Shown here piece after piece: positions 1 to 10,157 of a stretch of DNA of 64,000 bases. Numbering within the stretch: position 1 is the stretch's first letter; each line of letters begins with the position of its first letter. Location: assembly GCA_002102555.1 (NCBI GenBank), contig MCFL01000071.1, forward strand, positions 1 through 64,000. The letters run 5' to 3'. The position numbers were made by a program, and so were the translations under genes. The stretch is from Catenaria anguillulae PL171 (taxonomy: Eukaryota; Blastocladiomycota; Blastocladiomycetes; Blastocladiales; Catenariaceae). The notes below the pieces were generated by a model. It saw nothing but the letters and a program-made list of their open reading frames with translations, was not told the origin of the DNA and made no database searches.

Positions 1-1854
1 GCTGAGGCTAGTGTACACTGGCAAGTGCCCAAGCTGCAACAGTGCGCCAAAGTCAATCTCTGCGAGGAATTCCTTGCTAAACCTGCACGCCCGAGGCGCA
101 GATGCCCCACGCGACGCAAGCTGATCAGCCTTGTCGTTGTTGCGGTCTCCTGAATGGCCTTTGACCTTGACTATGGTGATGCTCAGGTCGCGGCGGCGCA
201 CAATTGCCCTCAAAACGAGGAGGAGATCGAGCAGCGTGGGCGGCGAGCGCATTTCGGCGGTGATTGTGGCGGGTTCCGAGAGTGTGGTGGTGACAAGGAG
301 ACACGCCGCTGCCGAGTCAGAGTGGACGCGGGCGCGAGAACTTGGAGGCAGGTACGCAGCGAGCGCGCAGACAGCGTAAAGCTCGGCACGAGTCGAGCTG
401 GCTGGTGCCGCGGGGAGGCGGCCAAAAAGCTCAATGCCAAGTGCGGGGCAGTGTGCGCCAAATCCCATGAGCGTTACCGAGGCACTGGTGGCAGGCTGGA
501 GTGAGCCATCGGTCCAACAATCAAGCACCTTCCGCGTCGCCCGTGTGAATGGGCCACGATTCGACGTTGGCGGGTACTCGAAAATAGCCGGCTCGCTGGC
601 ATGTAATGGGTCGTCATTGTCGCTGTCGCTTGAGCGGTCCTCGGAGTCTGACACGTCGCGATTGGGATCGCCAAACACCGGTTCTCGCAGCAGCTGGACA
701 TATGGGCACAGGTGTGGGTGGGCAGAATCTGGAGCGTGGACCAAAAAGGCAACTGGGCCGTCCCGTCGATCTACTGATTGAAGAGCAGATACTGGCCGGG
801 CGAGCGAAAGCGGTACCGCGGTGGTGCAGTCTGGCCTGTTGAGGCGGTCGTGCGCAAACCTGCATTGGAGCGGGTCGTCGCAATCGAGGCAGAGGTGTAG
901 CAGGGTGCAGCCAGGCTCGGGCGCTACTTGGTGGGCCAGTGGGCAACGACATGGCCGGAGGTGTCGCAATAAAAGGATTGTGTCGTTGGGGTCACTTCGG
1001 CGGTCGACATCGGCACAGAGGCCAAAGACTACGGCGCCGTCGCTCTCCCAGACGAAAAGCTGGCCGACGTGATAGTACGGTTGCCTGACATGGCGCGGCA
1101 CGGTGAGCGGGTGGAGCGTGCGACCGAGCGATGCGCACCGCGTGGCGACGCAATCGACGAGTCGTTGGAGCGCGTGAAACACACGCCCATTTCTTCGGCA
1201 CCGCGGTGCAAGGAGGCGACGAGTGGATGCTACGGCGTTTGAAAACCGGGTCGTGGTGCTGTCTTGGTCGTAAAAACAAATGGTAGAGATCAGAGGGGAA
1301 AGGGAAAAAACACGAGAGCGAAGCAGGTGGGGTCTGAGAATGTGCAAAACGTCGAAAGGAACAACTGACTCAAGGGGAATGTCGTCAGAGGGTGAGACAA
1401 GAAACGGATCAGCGCGACCGACAAGGTGGATGGACAAAAACGACCGCGAGAAAAGGGGCAGGAGGTTGATGATGGGTGATGGGGTTCTCTGGGCGACCTG
1501 GGAGCGGATGCTCGATGGTGGGTAAGCTAGCGGGGAGGCCCACCAGCGCAGAGCACGCTGGGCTTGAGCAACCTGGGCGCAAGCCACGTGGAAGTGTTCA
1601 CTTGTTGTCGGCTGAGACAGGCAAAACCTGAGCCAAGAGGCCTTCGAGGAGAGCAAGGCACGTGCGATTGATTTCAGGCCGTACGTGGACTCGTCGTAAA
1701 GCACCGAGGCTGGGGTGTTGGACGGGAGGTGAGCTACATGTCTGAGTGCGTTGCGTAGTTTAGCGTCGAGGCGGTCAAGAAACGAGGGAGAAGGAATGAA
1801 ACCGCAGGCACGGTAGGCCGCCGATGGAACCATTGTGGTGCAAATTGCCAGGAG
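1..1854 (-). mobile_element. LINE (non-LTR retrotransposon) copy A, ORF2 C-terminal half with RNase H, cut by window edge
   Basis: Reading the minus strand in the frame whose codons start at positions divisible by 3, I find no stop from about 1860 down to base 1, more than 600 codons that run off the window. The end nearest base 1 is an RNase H domain (about 516-60). It starts with WTDGSL, then STRAELYAVCAL, RVHSDSAAACL and VKGHSGDRNNDKADQLAS, so all four acidic catalytic residues (D, E, D, D) are visible. Upstream is the thumb/connection part of a LINE protein (LDRLDAKLRNALRHVAHLP, YGLKSIARALL) with Cys/His-rich stretches. The reverse-transcriptase core and endonuclease are absent, so the copy is 5'-truncated or interrupted near 1850. 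The protein after RNase H (FLAEIDFGALLQLGH) matches the start of the plus-strand copy next door, which shows they belong to one family. RNase H downstream of RT fits several fungal LINE clades; I cannot place the clade. Confidence 0.75.
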
Positions 1855-2027
1855 GTGTACGCCTTTTCGCCACGGTTTCTGGACGCAATTGACTTCGGCG
1901 CGCTGGTGCAGGTAGGCCATGAGCTGGTGTATGCGCAGGTGGGCCGCGCAATTCGGCGTCAAGCACAGATGCAATCCCGCATCAATTTGTACTTGCATAT
2001 GCTCAAGTTGGTTGGGCAGCCTGACCT

Positions 2028-2043
2028 GATGGTGTTTGACGGG
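2028..2043 (+). repeat. Target-site duplication, left copy
   Basis: The 16 bases gatggtgtttgacggg occur here and again directly after the poly(A) at 3418-3433. They flank the nested element exactly, as expected from target-primed reverse transcription. Confidence 0.85.
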
Positions 2044-3417
2044 ACCAAGACAGAGCAACCCATGAATACAAAGCATTAATCACTCTTAGCAATCGATACA
2101 GGAGCCCAATACGAGCCCTAAACAGCCGCCCATCCGCTGCCTACCATGACCGACGCCATGGATGTTGATGCCCAGGCATCGCTGATCATGGCGTGGGTGG
2201 GGCCAATGCCCCACTCTGTCCACCAAGAACCGGCCCTTGCACACCTCAAACGCACCTACAAGGTCTCCACCATTGTCAACAAACGCTCTGTCAACGGCAT
2301 TCGGTTTTACAAGGTCGCGTTCGCGACACAAGAGGATTTGGCTTCGGCCATCGAAAAATCGCCAACCTTTTTCCGTGGGCAATTCTTGCGGGTCTTCAAC
2401 GACTTGCACGCTTGGCTCAACGACAGGAGCGCCGCCGACAAGAACATCCAAGTGCTCTGTAACTACAAGTCCGTGCGCCACCTGCCCAACCTCCTCGCCA
2501 AGGGTCGTGTGATCTTTGTTGACAACTGCCGTGCCCGTACCTTTTCGCGAGTGCTCTGGCACTACGAGAAGCAACAAGATGCGGCGGACGCGGCCGCCCT
2601 TGCCAAGCTTGCTGTAAATGGTCATGATTTGCTCTTCTTTGCCGGTTCTGCCAGGCTCTGCTACTCTTGTGGTGAGTCTGGCCATGTCAAGTCTTCCTGC
2701 CCAACCAAGCTGGTAGCCAGGACGCCTCCCCCTGGTCAAGTGCCCATCTTTGTCCCCTCCACAAGTGCCAGCGGCGCCAGTTATGCTGATGCCGCCAAGC
2801 AGGCTATCGAAAAGGTGGATCGAGTGGACAAGGACTTGCGTGCACAGGTTGCAGATCTTGCTGGCCAGGTTTCGGCCATGCAGGAGTTGCTCAACAAGTT
2901 CTGTGCCCAGCAAGACGTGCTTCTCTCGGCCATCAAGTTGGAGCAAGACAAGCTGCGCAAGGATGTGGCCGAGCTCGAGGCCCACCGGGCCGAGACCTCG
3001 GCACGTTACAAGCGGGTCAACCGTGACCTCGCCATTGTTGAGGTGGATCTTGAGGTAGTGTTGGATGAGCTCTGGGAGTCGTCCAGCCGCTTTGAGAAAG
3101 CCTTGATGGCGGCAAGGAAGAAGAGTTGGGCCTATCAGGCATGGGAGCGGGGTTCTGTGGAATGAGTACCCCTATCCCTTCCCTGACCAGTCATTGTTGT
3201 TGTGTTTGTTGCTCCCCCCCCCACTTTCCTTCCCCCCTCTCCCCCAGGTCTTCAATGACCCCTACTACCGTTCGCCTGCCACCCCTTTTGCTTGCTTGCG
3301 CCACCACTTGTGGTGGATGTGTTTGGCCTCCTTCCTTCCTGCTGTCCCTCTCTTGTCCAGGACTTGTGTTGACTAAAGCCAAATACATGTAGTAGCGACT
3401 CAAAAAAAAAAAAAAAA
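2044..3417 (+). mobile_element. ORF1-only (HAL1-like) LINE derivative, apparently complete, with poly(A)
   Basis: A 1.37-kb element lies between two 16-bp target-site duplications. It has a 5' UTR of about 100 nt, one long open frame (ORF1, 2146-3165), a pyrimidine-rich 3' UTR of about 235 nt and a poly(A) tail at 3402-3417. No endonuclease or reverse transcriptase is present between ORF1 and the tail. Its last bases (atgtagtagcgactc before the A run) resemble the end of LINE copy B (atgtggtagtgatcc), so it probably uses the same machinery in trans. This layout matches the mammalian HAL1 class of 'half-L1' elements by analogy only. ORF1 has no stop and the duplications are perfect, so the insertion looks young. 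Confidence 0.75.
2146..3165 (+). CDS. LINE ORF1 protein (RRM-like, CCHC zinc knuckle, coiled coil)
   Basis: 339 residues. Residues about 36-85 look like the RRM-like fold common in LINE ORF1 proteins (RTYKVSTIVNKRSVNGIRF...). A CCHC knuckle CYSCGESGHVKSSC has C172, C175, H180 and C185. From about residue 215 to 310 there is a heptad-rich segment (IEKVDRVDKDLRAQVADLAG) expected to form a coiled coil. Such proteins bind the element's RNA and form ribonucleoprotein particles. ATG at 2146 is the first in the element's frame, about 100 nt after its 5' end; an in-frame ATG lies five codons later. The long open frame on the other strand (2086-2985) is an antisense shadow. No ORF2 follows, which is unusual. 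Confidence 0.8.
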   Translation: MTDAMDVDAQASLIMAWVGPMPHSVHQEPALAHLKRTYKVSTIVNKRSVNGIRFYKVAFATQEDLASAIEKSPTFFRGQFLRVFNDLHAWLNDRSAADKNIQVLCNYKSVRHLPNLLAKGRVIFVDNCRARTFSRVLWHYEKQQDAADAAALAKLAVNGHDLLFFAGSARLCYSCGESGHVKSSCPTKLVARTPPPGQVPIFVPSTSASGASYADAAKQAIEKVDRVDKDLRAQVADLAGQVSAMQELLNKFCAQQDVLLSAIKLEQDKLRKDVAELEAHRAETSARYKRVNRDLAIVEVDLEVVLDELWESSSRFEKALMAARKKSWAYQAWERGSVE

Positions 3418-3433
3418 GATGGTGTTTGACGGG
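3418..3433 (+). repeat. Target-site duplication, right copy
   Basis: Same 16 bases as 2028-2043, starting immediately after the poly(A) of the nested element. It restores the LINE copy B reading frame. Confidence 0.85.
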
Positions 3434-4315
3434 GCCATTCGTAATGGTCGCAAGGCATCAGCCATGTTCGCATCGTTTGCCGACGACGCATCAGTCACGT
3501 TCCGCGTCAAGGTTTTGACGAGTCGCCTGCCAACTCGTGCTCAACTCCACAAGTATTGGCCAGAGCGGGTACCGTCCCCAAATTGTGTGCTCTGCGGTGC
3601 TCTCGACGATCAACAGCATTGGCTCAAGTGTCGCTCACTTGTCAACATACTCTGGACATGCCGATTAGATGTGCGCAAGCAAGTCGTGGAGCTGTTACAG
3701 CGTCGCAGGATGACGGCGCACCAAGCGGCAGCAAAGACACTCGTCGAGCAGCTAATGGATCCAGCCAAACTACGGGCAACTGCAGCATGCGTAGTCAAGG
3801 TGCGCCTGCGACAACAGTTTCCCAACCTCGTATCTATCCTCGCGCGAATTGTCTCAATTGCTTCCACGACCATCCAAACTGTGCTGTGGAAGGAGCGTTG
3901 CAGGCTCGTTGGACCGATCGAGCGACGCATGCCAGAAAACCCGCTTGCGGCCCGGCAGCCCTGTCAATGTCCCCACTGTCGGGAGACACGCGCCCCAGTG
4001 GCCCAGCAGCCGCCCATGAACCTTGCGCTCGTTGCCGCACATTACATCTACGAGTGCCACGCTGGCTGCCCACCCCTTGTTGGCTCCTCATCAGCCTCGC
4101 ATGCACCGGTTTCCTTTGGCGAATGGCGGTTCCACGGCACTTTCCCAGGGCTCTCAACCCCCAGGTTTGGGTTCAGACACTCACAGCAACGCTTTGCTAC
4201 CCCATTCTCTTTTTGTCCCCTTGCTTTCTCCAACTGCTGCCTCTGCGCGTATGGCGTAACCTTCCCTTGTCCTCGTATGCTCACTGTTGTTTTGACACTG
4301 CTTCCCTTTATTTGA
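3419..4315 (+). pseudogene. LINE copy B ORF2 C-terminus (zinc-binding region)
   Basis: Open frame of 298 codons continuing the ORF2 frame of 1855-2043. It contains VKVLTSRLPTRAQLHKYWPE followed by NCVLCGALDDQQHWLKC, the usual 'R-L-x-T-x-x-x-L ... C-x2-C ... H-x4-C' pattern found C-terminal to LINE RT/RNase H domains. A second Cys/His group (CQCPHCRETR) follows. The first methionine lies inside the target duplication and is not a real start. It is only the tail of a polyprotein. Confidence 0.65.
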
Positions 4316-4434
4316 CTTCGACCTTTCATGGTTCTCTGTTGCATGTTGTTCTCTGTTGCATGTTGTTCATTTTGTGCATCCATGATGTGGTTGAATGTCG
4401 CCCTCAGACCCTGTTACTTTCCGTCTGCTTACTT

Positions 4435-4707
<273 letters not shown>

Positions 4708-4892
4708 CCTTACCCTCTCTGTTGTCCCCAAGGCCAAGTGCCCCTACCACCAATTGCTTGCCATTTTCTCTGCTTGCTTTTGTCATCTATTGAGTGTCTT
4801 GGATCTGTAACCTTCCTGCTCTTGTATCTTCTCTCAAGGCTTTGTGTTGGTTGTCAGCTTCACTATATGTGGTAGTGATCCAAAAAAAAAAA

Positions 4893-5910
4893 GGCAAACA
4901 GACAAATGTACAATCACACATCGGAGAAAAGGCAAGGACCATAAAGAGGCTTTGGTTCCCACACCCATGACTGACGAGCTCCAACAGTACAGTCAAACCA
5001 TTCCACCAGCCAATCCAGTGCATGTGGTCCAGAGGTCCTACGAATGGGGCTTCACTGTAGACTACTTGCAAACCACATACCGCAATGGCGTAAGCTTTGC
5101 AAGAAGTTAACAGTGGAAAGCTGACCATTGCATCAGCTCCTGTAAGTATCCACATGTCGCTGCTTACTTGCTGAGAGTTGAAGGTGAGCTCGAGCTTCAT
5201 GTTGGTGTTGAAATTTCCATGGATGAGGATACGCGTCATGCGCCAGGAATAAGACATTTTGGCGAGTGGCAACATGAATGAGGATGCTGGCAGGCAACAA
5301 GTGTATGCGGATTGGATCGTGAGAATGCTCGTTGGGAAATCTCGTCCGGGTGGAAAGGCCAGTACATGCGGCGGGATAATGCCTGTAATGTGAAGAAAGG
5401 ATGGTACGTGGCATGGCTTGTAACCACGCATTGACTTGACTTGGACATGCTGAGTGAGCGGGTAACCAAACATTCAAGCTGCGGGTTGACTGAAAAGGGT
5501 ATTCGAGCGTGTTGCATGAAGCTGAACAATGACTTGATAGATAGACAGAAATAGTTCAGGAGAGAGAAGGCTGGCTTCGTCAAGACGTGCATGGAGGGGG
5601 GCATTTGACGAGCGTGGGAATCGCGGGAATCGCGCAGCTGAACGCGACAGTACAAGTAATGTTGATGTGTTCCTTGTTGGCAGCGCGGCACTTTTTCACC
5701 AATGCAATGAGAATAATTCAATCTCAGAATGGAAAGTGATCCGGGGAAAAATTAATTCGTTGTGCAGAATAGATTTATGGGCGAGCGTGTCTTGCAGAAA
5801 ATTCGACCAGTAATGGGACAGTAATGGACAGCAAGAGAGAGAAATGAACGGGCCGTCAGCTGCATGACGTTCCAAGAACAGGCGACATCTGATACTCCAT
5901 GTCCGCCCAA
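4893..5910. other. Intergenic, nothing recognised
   Basis: A 228-codon minus-strand open frame (5473-4790) contains ILIHGNFNTN, faintly like an AP-endonuclease GDFN motif, but no other endonuclease motif follows. I could not support a gene here. Confidence 0.4.
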
Positions 5911-6251
5911 TCGATCCCTGCGCGCGCAGACAGCACGTCTCGGACACGGGTGCAGATCCGGGCGACCTTGCCCACACCCAGAGTTGCCGCTGGTCGTGTT
6001 GGGTAATGGATCCACGGGTACACCTCGGCCACCACGTCCACGTCGTCCTTGAGATTCGACAGCACCAAATTCACATGGTCGGAGCTATCCAGCTGCTCGA
6101 CCCACGTTTCCGTTGCCGCCAAAAACGTGTCGAGGTCGTAATCCGCCAGCAAGTTGAACTCGATGCGGTGCTTGCGCACCAGCGTAAACGCAGCCTTCCA
6201 GTCGCCCGCGCGCATGGCACGCACGGTCGTGTCGAGGACGAGTGGCCGTGG
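5911..6251 (-). pseudogene. ELP1 fragment, perfect 341-bp duplicate of 18503-18843
   Basis: Base by base this stretch equals 18503-18843 inside the ELP1 gene, in the same orientation, with no mismatch that I could find. Matching stops abruptly at both ends. It encodes about 113 residues of the ELP1 region after the N-terminal beta-propeller (ELP1 residues about 737-849) in an open frame with no ELP1 exons around it. It cannot make a useful protein and is a very recent segmental copy, or possibly an assembly artefact. The flanks carry no transposon signature, poly(A) or obvious target duplication. Confidence 0.9.
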
Positions 6252-7920
6252 TGCGATTGATCGTGAACGTTCAAGGGTACGCAGTGGAGAGCGCCACGCC
6301 GCACGATGCACCAGAAGCAGCAACGGCTACGGTTATCGAGGTTGACGAGGAAGTGAGGCAGGGGGATGGTTCCGAGAGAAAAATGCAGTGTCGAGTTCGC
6401 AGTGGATTGTCGAACCGGTCGGCGTCCACGTTGAGCGCGACAAACGTGATCTGAGAGCGGCGAGGTGGAGCCGTGGAGGCGGCGATGGAATTGCATGGTT
6501 GGCGTGTCAATGGTGCCTTGTATGCCTGCTGCTTCACGAGGTGTGCATTGGATTGGATTTGGATTGGTGCCCAGCCCAGTCAGCGTGGCACATCGGCATT
6601 CCCATTGAATTCTCTCGTGCACACACAGCAGGACTGAGGACTCGATGAGCTTTGCTTGAGGCTGAGTCGACAGCCCCTCGGATGAAAGAATGTAATGGAG
6701 CACAGCCATAGTCGGCGTCATCGTAAGCAGGCTCAATGGTGACATGAATCATGCAACCGCGTACACATATGTAGCTACGTCCAGTTGCCCTAGGAACACT
6801 CACATCCCTGTTCCGTTCGAATGCTACTCTCAGCGGCCGCAGAGACTGTCAGTGCTGAATTTGCGCCCGTCCCGAAACGATTCCCAACGACCCTGGGTGA
6901 TAATGAGCCCGAGTCAGGGGGGTCAATCGCCCGTCCGTCCCCGTTGCCCGCGGCAACTGAGGGCCAACACGTGGCACCAAAGTCAGCGGCGCTGTCTCTT
7001 GGTGCGGCGTGAGCGCCATTGGGACATCCAACTTACAGGACAACCCGCAAATCGTGCTGACCAGCGCCAAGAGGATGTAATGCCCCTGCCCATATCATCA
7101 TTCGACAGCCCAGCAATAGCAGACACACCACTTCTCTTGCCTCTTGTATGATGATTCGTGCAGCCATCGCTGAGCCGCCAAAGCGCCAACTTGCCAATTG
7201 GATCAGGTCAATGCCCGTCACCACGGCTCAGGCCCGTTTTCGCTCGCAGCTTCACAGGCAGACCAAAGTGGCTGTCAAACTGACGCCCGCCGAGTGGCAG
7301 TCAAGCTCCCCATGACAACTCAAACAAAGATTGTGACGGCCATTCATGGAATACCAGCCGATTGAGGAGTCGGGCGAGAGAAAATGCGAAGGAAACTCAG
7401 ACCGGAGGATAGATCAATAATGTTTGTATGGTGTGGTGGCAGGTCGGTATTAATACATGGTACAGGAGGTAATAAATAGCAGATAGCGTGGTGGGAAAGC
7501 GGGACTAAGCGAGACGACGAAAAAACGCGGGGTGAGCAAAACACGGCCAGTGGCCAGCCAAAAAATGCGGGGTGAGCGCGACTAAGCGGACCGCAAGCGG
7601 TCCGCAAGTCGAACCATGTCCCGCCTTAATGTGTGAATTTCTAAGACGCATGTGTTTACCTATGCTCAGAAGCGGTACGCATGTTAAGTAAGTATATCTC
7701 GACCGCTTGCAATCAACGCCGCCACTGACGCTGACGCCGACTTACCCTGTCTGTCTATCCGTTGACTCCTCACGGCACAGACTGATCGCTGCCAATCGCC
7801 TCTTGCCGCCTTGCCGCCGCCAGTTCCGGGCTTCCTCAGAGCTCATTCTCAGGTCTTGGCGCAACGTTCGCTGCACAGACTGCGCACAGCCATGTTGCCT
7901 CCGACTCACTGCTCGTCATC
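6252..7920. other. Intergenic, low-information region with small repeats
   Basis: No convincing gene. Around 7490-7610 there are two imperfect copies of a 'gactaagcg ... gcggggtgagc' motif and a small perfect hairpin at 7589-7604. Confidence 0.4.
7589..7604. repeat. Small perfect inverted repeat
   Basis: ggaccgc-aa-gcggtcc can form a 7-bp hairpin with a 2-nt loop. It sits in a short region of degenerate direct repeats. Its function is unknown and it may be chance. Confidence 0.5.
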
Positions 7921-8490
7921 ATGGCCGACCACCAATTGACAAGGCCAGCATGCCTGAACTCGCTTTGTTCTGCAGGAATTGTCAAATTCCATCTGCTGTC
8001 GGCTGTCGCTGGATTTGCTTCGACCCCTGCCCCAATCGTCTGGGAAAAGCTCTCGTGTACTCTGCTCGAGTTTTTCAACAGCGACTTCCCGTTCGAGGCG
8101 CCGATCTCGACCAAGCCCTCGAGCCTCGCCAAGACTCTCAAGAAGTACTGCCTCGCCGAGTACGAGCGCATTGAACTATTCGTCACTGGTACCCACTTCA
8201 AGTCATGACGATTTGACTGAATCTCAGGTATGCACCAGCTTCCCGCAACTGCAGCCGACGGCCATCCATTTGACCCCAATCATCTCTTTGCCTCACCCCT
8301 TAGTATTTACACCCTCTTTGGCCACCTGCAAGAGGTGTCCAGCGCGCGGCGAGCCACGAGGCCAGTCGCGAACAAGCGGCTGCTGACTTTGCAGCCCGTA
8401 GCGCAACTCAACAAGACCTCCGCTTTGTGGCGCTCAGGACTACTGTACGAATTCATCACAGCGCCATGCACCCACCCCACTATTCCATAA
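7921..8490 (+). CDS. Hypothetical protein, two-exon model
   Basis: I do not recognise this. From ATG 7921 the frame is open for 95 codons. If a 39-nt GT-AG stretch (8189-8227) is removed, the frame joins a second open stretch (8230-8490), giving about 176 residues. The first part contains LSCTLLEFFNSDFPF and the second NHLFASPLSIYTLFGHLQEV, which look globular rather than random. The intron would be shorter than the others in the window, so the model is weak. It could also be a decayed gene or chance. Confidence 0.3.
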
Positions 8491-8579
8491 ACACTCACTT
8501 TGAACATTATGCAATACTTTCGCAACAGCGCTCCCGCGCCTCGTCGTCGTCTGCCGGTGCCGCTGGACAAGGGTCGCAA

Positions 8580-9110
8580 CGGATGACATTGCGAGCTCGG
8601 GCCGGCCATGCCTCCACAGTTGAGGCGGCCAACGCACTTTTTGGGTCGATTGACCAGTCCGTTCAACAGGCGACTAGCGCATTCTTGCGCTCGCTTGAGC
8701 AAGTCGTCGATGCTGGGCACGGCACCACTGCTCCCGCGACTGCTGGCGGTGCCGCCATGTTGGTCGTGCCGGGTCCCCCGTCGACATGGAGGACGATGGC
8801 ACGTTTGCCCACGATTACACGTGGATGGCGGACGTGGCCATTGGCTCGGCTGCCCAACCGGCCGAGGATGACGATGACTTGGCGGCTGTTGCGGGGCAGT
8901 TCGGGTGGACCGAAGATGAGCGCGGGTGGGTCCCGCCGAACGAGCGTGAACAAGTGTCGCAACCTCTTGAGTGCCTCCCAACCATCCAGCCTCTTGAGCG
9001 CCCGGCGACGGCATCTGCAGCCCCTGCAACGCTCGCTGCACAGCCTCCCGTCCCACGCACGCCAACCCGACAAGTGATCGTCATCCACTCATCGCTGGTC
9101 TGCTGGTCTG
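8580..9110 (+). CDS. Hypothetical acidic protein, frame broken near 8770
   Basis: Unrecognised. One frame reads STVEAANALFGSIDQSVQQA and helical sequence up to about 8765. A different frame then continues with MEDDGTFAHDYTWMADVAIG, a DDDD stretch and GWTEDERGWVPPNEREQ. A proline/alanine-rich tail follows. The composition on both sides of the break is protein-like, so a one- or two-base indel or a missed short intron near 8770 is likely. Pyrimidine-rich, UTR-like sequence follows at about 9180-9370. No homology is recognised. Confidence 0.3.
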
Positions 9111-10157
9111 GCCCATCACCGTCATGTCCTCGCCGGCCGGCCCCATTTTCGTTGGATCGTCGCCTTGAGGCATGGCCCTGCTGCCCAAAAAGAAAAAAAT
9201 GTCTCGCCCCTCCCCCTCGTTTTTGCTCTGCCGTGTCGTCTCGCGGGCCCATCTCCTTGCCTCATTTTTGTCATTTGCCTGTTTCCCCTTGTGTCTTTTC
9301 TTCTTGTTTCTTCTCGTTCTCCCGACCTGCGAGCTGATGCTTTTTTTTTTCTTTTCTCCTGCTTCCTATTTTCAGTTGCATGTATGTCCTTTGCCTCGTT
9401 GATTATACACTCTCCGCCTACCGTCATCTTGACTGCTCCGCTCCTCTCTGCCGGCTCCATTGCATCATTCCATGGATGTGGCCTGCCACGCTGGACTTGC
9501 AACAAAACTCATTCATAAAACAAACGGGGCAATCGCCATCTATTTTCGCCTGTGTAACGTATCATACGCGTCGTGGACCGGCCAGGGCAAAGGTCGACTT
9601 GATGCCCCTGAATGCAGGGGTACGTGGTGCGCCGAGAATTGGCTGCTGACAAAGGTATTGTACTTAACTTCGGGGAGTTTTGGCTGCTTCCAAAACATAC
9701 GTAACACACAAAAACAGCAGAGGCAGCTTCCACATTTTCTGTCCAGTATGTACGCAAGCTGAATGAAGAATGTGTGGCGACTTCAATGCTCATCTCTGAG
9801 AAGCGGAGAGAGCAAATCCCAAGGCATCCATCCAAACCCACCGTGAAAGTGGCAGGCTTGTCCATCTGCCGGCCGATCCAAAGTCTCGCAAAAGATGCCA
9901 AATGGGTGCAGGCGATGAGACACTGACAAACGGCCGGGTGTGACAAAGAGACTCTTCTCTGTCGACTCACACTGTTTTGTTTGTCACCTAGCTGCCATTT
10001 GCACGGTGGTGTGCTGCCACATGGGAAATGCCCACGCCTGTCGCGTGAGCTCTTGTGATGTGTCGTCGTCTCCCACACCAGCCATTTGCCATCCGGCAGC
10101 AACATTCCAACACGCTCGTTCGATTTCTGCAACCGACAATGACATGTCTCACACAAA
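9111..10157. other. Intergenic, upstream of PEX7
   Basis: Pyrimidine-rich tracts at 9180-9370, then sequence with no recognisable coding content. The 3' part is presumably the PEX7 promoter and leader. Confidence 0.4.

Noticed and set aside
1860-2040. Continuation of the minus-strand LINE frame across 1860-2040
   Set aside because: The plus strand here matches the LINE family and continues in frame after the nested insertion; the minus reading is an antisense shadow.
2086-2985. 299-codon minus-strand frame opposite LINE ORF1
   Set aside because: Antisense shadow of a GC-rich coding frame; no domain recognised.
4790-5473. Minus-strand 228-codon frame with GNFNT, suggesting a LINE endonuclease
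   Set aside because: Only one short motif fits; the other endonuclease motifs do not follow, and the sequence composition looks non-coding.
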